Source of the DNA: Hermodice carunculata
Taxonomy: Eukaryota; Annelida; Polychaeta; Eunicida; Amphinomidae
Direction: 5' to 3'
DNA: 64,000 bases
Assembly: GCA_964020975.1 (NCBI GenBank)
Contig: OZ026613.1
Span: 68,910,192 to 68,974,191, forward strand
The position numbers and the translations under genes were made by a program. A model generated the notes under the pieces. That model was not told the origin of the DNA and did not search any database. It saw nothing but the letters and a program-made list of their open reading frames with translations. The stretch's first letter is position 1; each line of letters begins with the position of its first letter. Positions 58,909 through 64,000 of the stretch are shown piece by piece.

Positions 58909-61760
58909 GTAAGTTTGTAATCTCACTGAATAAAAGTTTAAACTTTAAGTATGTACATGCATACTTATTAGTCAGAACAGTTTCTGGTGAGGAAGACAGG
59001 TAATTACCCCTGCCAAGGGAAAAGAGGTATAAATGCAGTTGTACTCCGTACTTCTACACGTACATGTATGAATGTTTACCCAGCTTGGGCAGGAGGCAGT
59101 CATGTTGAATCTTTATTGTTTTGAATGTTAAAGGAGAAAGCTTTCCAATTCTTTCGGACAGTAGGTCACTCATTGGCCATATGTGGGTTGTTGTCACCAC
59201 GGTGAGCTGGCAAAACCACTTCAGAAGGTTCATGTTACGGAAATTGAAGACACAATTTACTTGAGAAGCTTTGTATCATAAACGACAATTTTTCATATTT
59301 CACAGAGTCAGAAAAATTGGTTTACATATTGAATACATTTGAGACATGAACCCAAATTGAATTATGTCAATTCAGTCACTGAGGCTAGAAAAGTATATTT
59401 TGGTTCTGGAATTTCATGGGAAGTGTTGGGTACTTTATATTATTATTATTTTAATTTCTTGTCTGTTTATTATTGTGCTATTTTGTACTTATTTTAATTC
59501 ATTTTCTTAATATTTAATTCTTACTCAGTTTAGTCTCGCATTTCACTATACAGTATTTGACCTGTATGTATGTATAGATGCTTAACATGCATATTTCATG
59601 TCTGCCAGACGATACCTGTAACCAGCTTAATGTCAATAGAGCATGTTACAACATGGTCCAGCATCATATAGCCAAGCAACAATTACAAAACCACAAGGGC
59701 CAGGTGGGGATAAAGCATCTGGTTGTGTCCATGAAACCAAACAGGCAACTTACATGAGGCACAGATTGTCATAGTCCAAATTATTGGATATTGTCTTTGT
59801 AGGCCTTTTTTGAGACATCTGAAAGTTAACTTTTAAATGGATACCTTTACTCAACTGTATGAAGAGACGAGTACAGAGCAGTGTGCATTTCAATCATTGA
59901 ACCCAAATTCTAATTGAACATTTAGAGTTTTATTGATGTTACAATCGGTATTTTTACCATCAAAGAATGTCCACACATGGGACTACCAACATGCAATTTT
60001 GTTCCGTTGCTATTTGTGAGCAACCTCAGCAACTGAGAGAGCCAATTTGTCATCATAGTTCCAGAGTCATGTCTTTTGACATGTCATTCAATGTTGGCCA
60101 GAGCTTTATCTGTATCAGATGGTCAGACCACATGTGGTGGCATCACAAGCCATTGGCTATATATATACCCTGCCACCTCCTTTAAATTTACATCTCTGCA
60201 CATGTTCTAAAGCTTTGTAACTGACAATTCAAGTTGTTTGCAAAATACGTGACATTTTCACAATGTATGATCCTGAAGTACATGTATGGTGATACCAAGC
60301 TGTAAATTTAGCATGCTGAAACACTGGGCATGATGATCCTTTGTGAATGTGTTCCATTCTGATATGCTTTTGTTTCTCTTCATATATCTGTATATCCTAG
60401 ATGCATTGTGTATATGTTCTAATTGTATGTTTCAGATCTCTGTAACTGTAGATCTCGATTTTGCATTTTGCCATACCCGCCAGATGGCAGGTCCATGCAA
60501 TAAAGATTTTCTATTTGTATGCAAATTAACCAGCAAGACATGACCCCCAGCACAGTCATGTAGTCAGGTGATTTAGCATATAGTACCACCTGGTGGCCAG
60601 GGAATGAATTAAAGTTAAGTCTATGCTTTTGTCAGTCACAGAATAGGGAAAATGGCTTTAGTGACTGATACTGAGGAAGTATATATCTTTTATCATGATA
60701 CAGGATGTAGAGCTGATCAGGGACTGACCAATTTATGTGGCCCTTATCAAGTTAGGGGGACTTTCTGACCAGATACCATTGGATGGCTACTTTAAAATTT
60801 TGCTGATTAGGGTATGACCCCTACAATGTCGCCTCATATGAAATCAATGGAGTCAGGTTATTATTACATTAAAATTTTATGTCTGGTATGTTGTAAAATT
60901 CATATTTATTGGTCATATTTACATTTTGCACATTTGTTTGTTTGTTTTGTTTGTGGTAGTTGGCATGATATTTAGCAGTTAATATTTGTACCCTGTTGTG
61001 GGAAACATTTTTAATTAGAACCGTAGCATCAAGTACCAATCACAGTTTTGCTTGGTATGGCTTTTTTAACCCTGTCCTCTTGCATGTAAATCTGGTGAGA
61101 TTAAGGCAATAGATGGAAGAGGCTTTTTGATACTTATGTAAGACCAGTTTCCAAGATATCTTCTCTTCATCAGTTACAAAACTGAACTGTTAGAAAAAAA
61201 TGCATTTGCCTATTTTTTACCTTGGGATTGCCACGTTGGTACATAAACATGTGCTATTGTTTATGTTTCAGTGGTGGCTGGACATGCCTATTCCTGCTAG
61301 ACATGACCTTTGTTCCAAAAAATTTTTCTTTCAAAAAAAAAAAAAAAGAGTTTTCCTTGCAAGGAAACTCTCAAAGGTTGGTGTCTCTATGGGTCAACCA
61401 GTGCTTATCTTAGGCTTGTTAGAATTAGAACAACAGAATTATTGCTCCAATAGCCCTGAATAGGGACTCTGGAAATATATAGGAACATTTCCATAAGTGT
61501 TTAAGTATGCAGTCTCTTGAAATTAGCACTTTAGGTGTTGATTGAGCAGTACATAGCATTTGGAATTGAGCTCAGACAATAAAAATTTAGCATCACACTG
61601 GGCAAGGGAGCTCATTTTCCCATGATATTCAGGCCGAATGGCTCAATTGAGCATAATACAAGTCAAAAGCCACCTATATAAATGACCTTTGTATTTTCTC
61701 AAGTTCTGAAGGCACGTGAGAACTCACAACTTTAAAATGAAGATGTAGTTGCAATATGGC
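58909..61760 (+). other. Putative intron; no further exon supported
   Basis: Pyrimidine-AG acceptors at 60434 (GTATGTTTCAG) and 61270 (TATGTTTCAG) were tested against the phase-1 end of 58908. Both run into stops within 9-22 codons without a good donor. A CTCF-like word lies at 60583-60596 (minus). Confidence 0.4.
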
Positions 61761-61764
61761 CCTG

Positions 61765-63145
61765 GTGCCAGCAGAGCATTATACCCATGGGTCTTTAGTT
61801 TGTGTGTGTGTGTTTTTGTTTTTGTTTTTTTTAGCTCAGCTGAGTTGTCAGTCAGCTTAGCTTATAGGATAGTCCTTCGTCCGTCCGTCTACAATTCGCA
61901 TTTTCGACTTCTTCTCCAAACCGTCAGTCAGATTTACTATAAACGTGGTGGCAATGCACCTTGGGTGGGTCTGTACCAAGTTTGTTCAAATGGTCACGCT
62001 CAAATGACTTTGATTTTTTATGAATGTTTTTTTTTTGGGGGGGGGGAGGGGGCATATCTTAAAAAATCTTCTCCCAAACCGTTGACCCAATTGCTTTTAT
62101 ATGACACCGGAACACTCGTAGGGACTCCTAGTTCTTAGTTTGTTCACCAGATGGCTCTACATTTTTTTGTGTGTTTACTATTTGTGACTTCTTCTCCAGA
62201 ACCATCACTCAGATTAAGCTGCAACTTGGTGGATATGTTCCTTGTGGAAGGGTCAAACAAAGTTGTTCACAAGGTTGCACGGCTGTGGATTCCTGATTTT
62301 TACAATTTTTGACTTCTTCTCCAGAACCATCTCTCAGATTAAGCTGCAACTTGGTGGATATGTTCCTTGTGGAAGGGTCAAACAAAGTTGTTCACAAGGT
62401 TGCACGGCTGTGGATTCCTGATTTTTAACGATTTTTTCAATTCGAGTAATTGTTGGTCATTGCAGTTTTCCTGTTGATTACAATGTAAGTCAGTGGACAT
62501 TCTAATGTTAATTCACATTTTTGACTTCTCCAAAACCGTCATGCCGATTTACTTCAAGCTTGGTGGCAATGTACCTTGGGTGGGTTTTTACCAGGTTTGT
62601 TCAAATGGTCATGCTCCATTGGTTTTTTTCATTTTTAAAGAATTTATTTGTGCTTTTTTTAGATAAATTTTTTTTAAATCTTCTTTTCCACAACTGCTCA
62701 CCCAATTGCTTTGATATTACATAAGAACACTCCTAGGGACGCATAGTTCTTAATTTATTCACCAGGTGGTGCTGCAATTTTTTTCAAATTTTTCGTGAAC
62801 TTTTGTGTGTTTTCATTACTTGTGACTTCCTTTCTAGATCCGCTACTCAGATTTAAGTTGAAAATTAGTGGACATGTTCCTTGTGAAAGGGTCAAGCAAA
62901 GATGTGTATTAGGTGGCAGAGCTATGGATTTCTGATTTTTAACGATTTATTAATTCAGTTACTTAAGGGTAAATGCACCTTTCCTGTTGATCACTATGTT
63001 AGTCAATGGGCATTCTATTTCTAATGCTAATTGATAGTTTCGACTTCTTCTCAGAAACCAGATTGACTTTAAACTTGGTGGCAATGTGCCTTGGGTGGGT
63101 CTCTACCAAGTTTGTTCAAATGGTCATGCTCCGGTGATTTTTGGA
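61765..63145 (+). repeat. Hairpin-headed dispersed repeat, copy R4
   Basis: Joint CAGCAGAGCATTATACCCAT, a (TG)n/(TTTTTG)n patch, hairpin 61833-61862 (AGCTCAGCTGA.../...GTCAGCTTAGCT), then repeated modules GCATTTTCGACTTCTTCTCC, GTGGCAATGCACCTTGGGTG, ACCAAGTTTGTTCAAATGGT and CCCAATTGCTTTxATAT. It then restarts internally at about 62515 and 63040 with the same GACTTCTTCTC-GTGGCAATGT order. So R4 itself is a short array of diverged units of about 525-600 bases. No coding content. Confidence 0.85.
62186..62434 (+). repeat. 125-bp near-identical tandem duplication inside R4
   Basis: Units starting GACTTCTTCTCCAGAACCAT at 62186 and 62311 are almost identical over 125 bases. This is far closer than the other units of the family, so it is a recent local duplication or an assembly duplication. 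Confidence 0.95.
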
Positions 63146-63150
63146 CTTTA

Positions 63151-64000
<850 letters not shown>

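Noticed and set aside
60424-60545. Second coding exon of the 58.9-kb gene (acceptor TATGTTTCAG)
   Set aside because: In the required phase it gives about 22 codons and then a stop with no usable donor.

Overview
The window looks like intergenic and intronic DNA of a marine invertebrate animal, probably a non-vertebrate deuterostome or a lophotrochozoan. I cannot name the species from sequence alone. The grounds are AT-rich DNA with no dense gene blocks, long TA, TATG and other microsatellites, several different 5'-truncated LINE lineages, small DNA-transposon derivatives, and a hairpin-headed 'TTCGACTTCTTCTC' dispersed repeat of a kind I remember from marine invertebrate genomes. There are two scaffold gaps of exactly 200 N (20679-20878 and 47879-48078). 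I found no bacterial-type genes, no rRNA, no convincing intact tRNA, no CRISPR array and no recognisable retroviral or Polinton-like element.

Layout from left to right. 1-13 kb: microsatellites; a LINE 3' half on the minus strand (2430-3480); a hairpin-headed repeat (4403-5160); an unusual block of nested palindromes (5325-6341); a 145-bp tandem repeat (8996-9500); and a 310-bp purine-only tract (9757-10066). 13-24 kb: the longest LINE (about 13930-16497, plus strand), itself split by a second element at 14831-15197, and another decayed LINE on the minus strand (22640-23615). 24-33 kb: scattered diverged repeats, one hAT-like MITE candidate and LINE tails. 33.8-34.4 kb: the most promoter-like stretch, with a tRNA-like SINE relic, octamer and NRF1-like sites, a Kozak-type ATG followed by a strong splice donor, and a CpG-richer patch with a perfect GTCACGTGAC box.

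35-46 kb: a repeat island. It holds a pair of inverted 393-396 bp MITE copies (35945-36340 and 42166-42558), a LINE 3' half (38150-39222), a duplicated 360-bp module, a 220-bp MITE candidate, a 128-bp MITE with perfect inverted repeats and target duplication, and a LINE linker fragment at 44.2-44.4 kb. 46-61 kb: mostly unique DNA that I read as a long plus-strand intron. It contains a textbook recursive-splice site (53117) and the single best host exon, 58865-58908, which starts a protein MAAVEDSLSAAGLS and ends at a GTAAGT donor. 61.8-64 kb: an array of the hairpin-headed repeat.

No complete host gene is visible. The best working model is one or more long-intron host genes read left to right, with transposon debris filling the introns. 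Many of the repeats carry CTCF-like (CCASYAGRKGGCRS) and ERR/NR5A-like (TCAAGGTCA) motifs, so some of this debris may have regulatory consequences.
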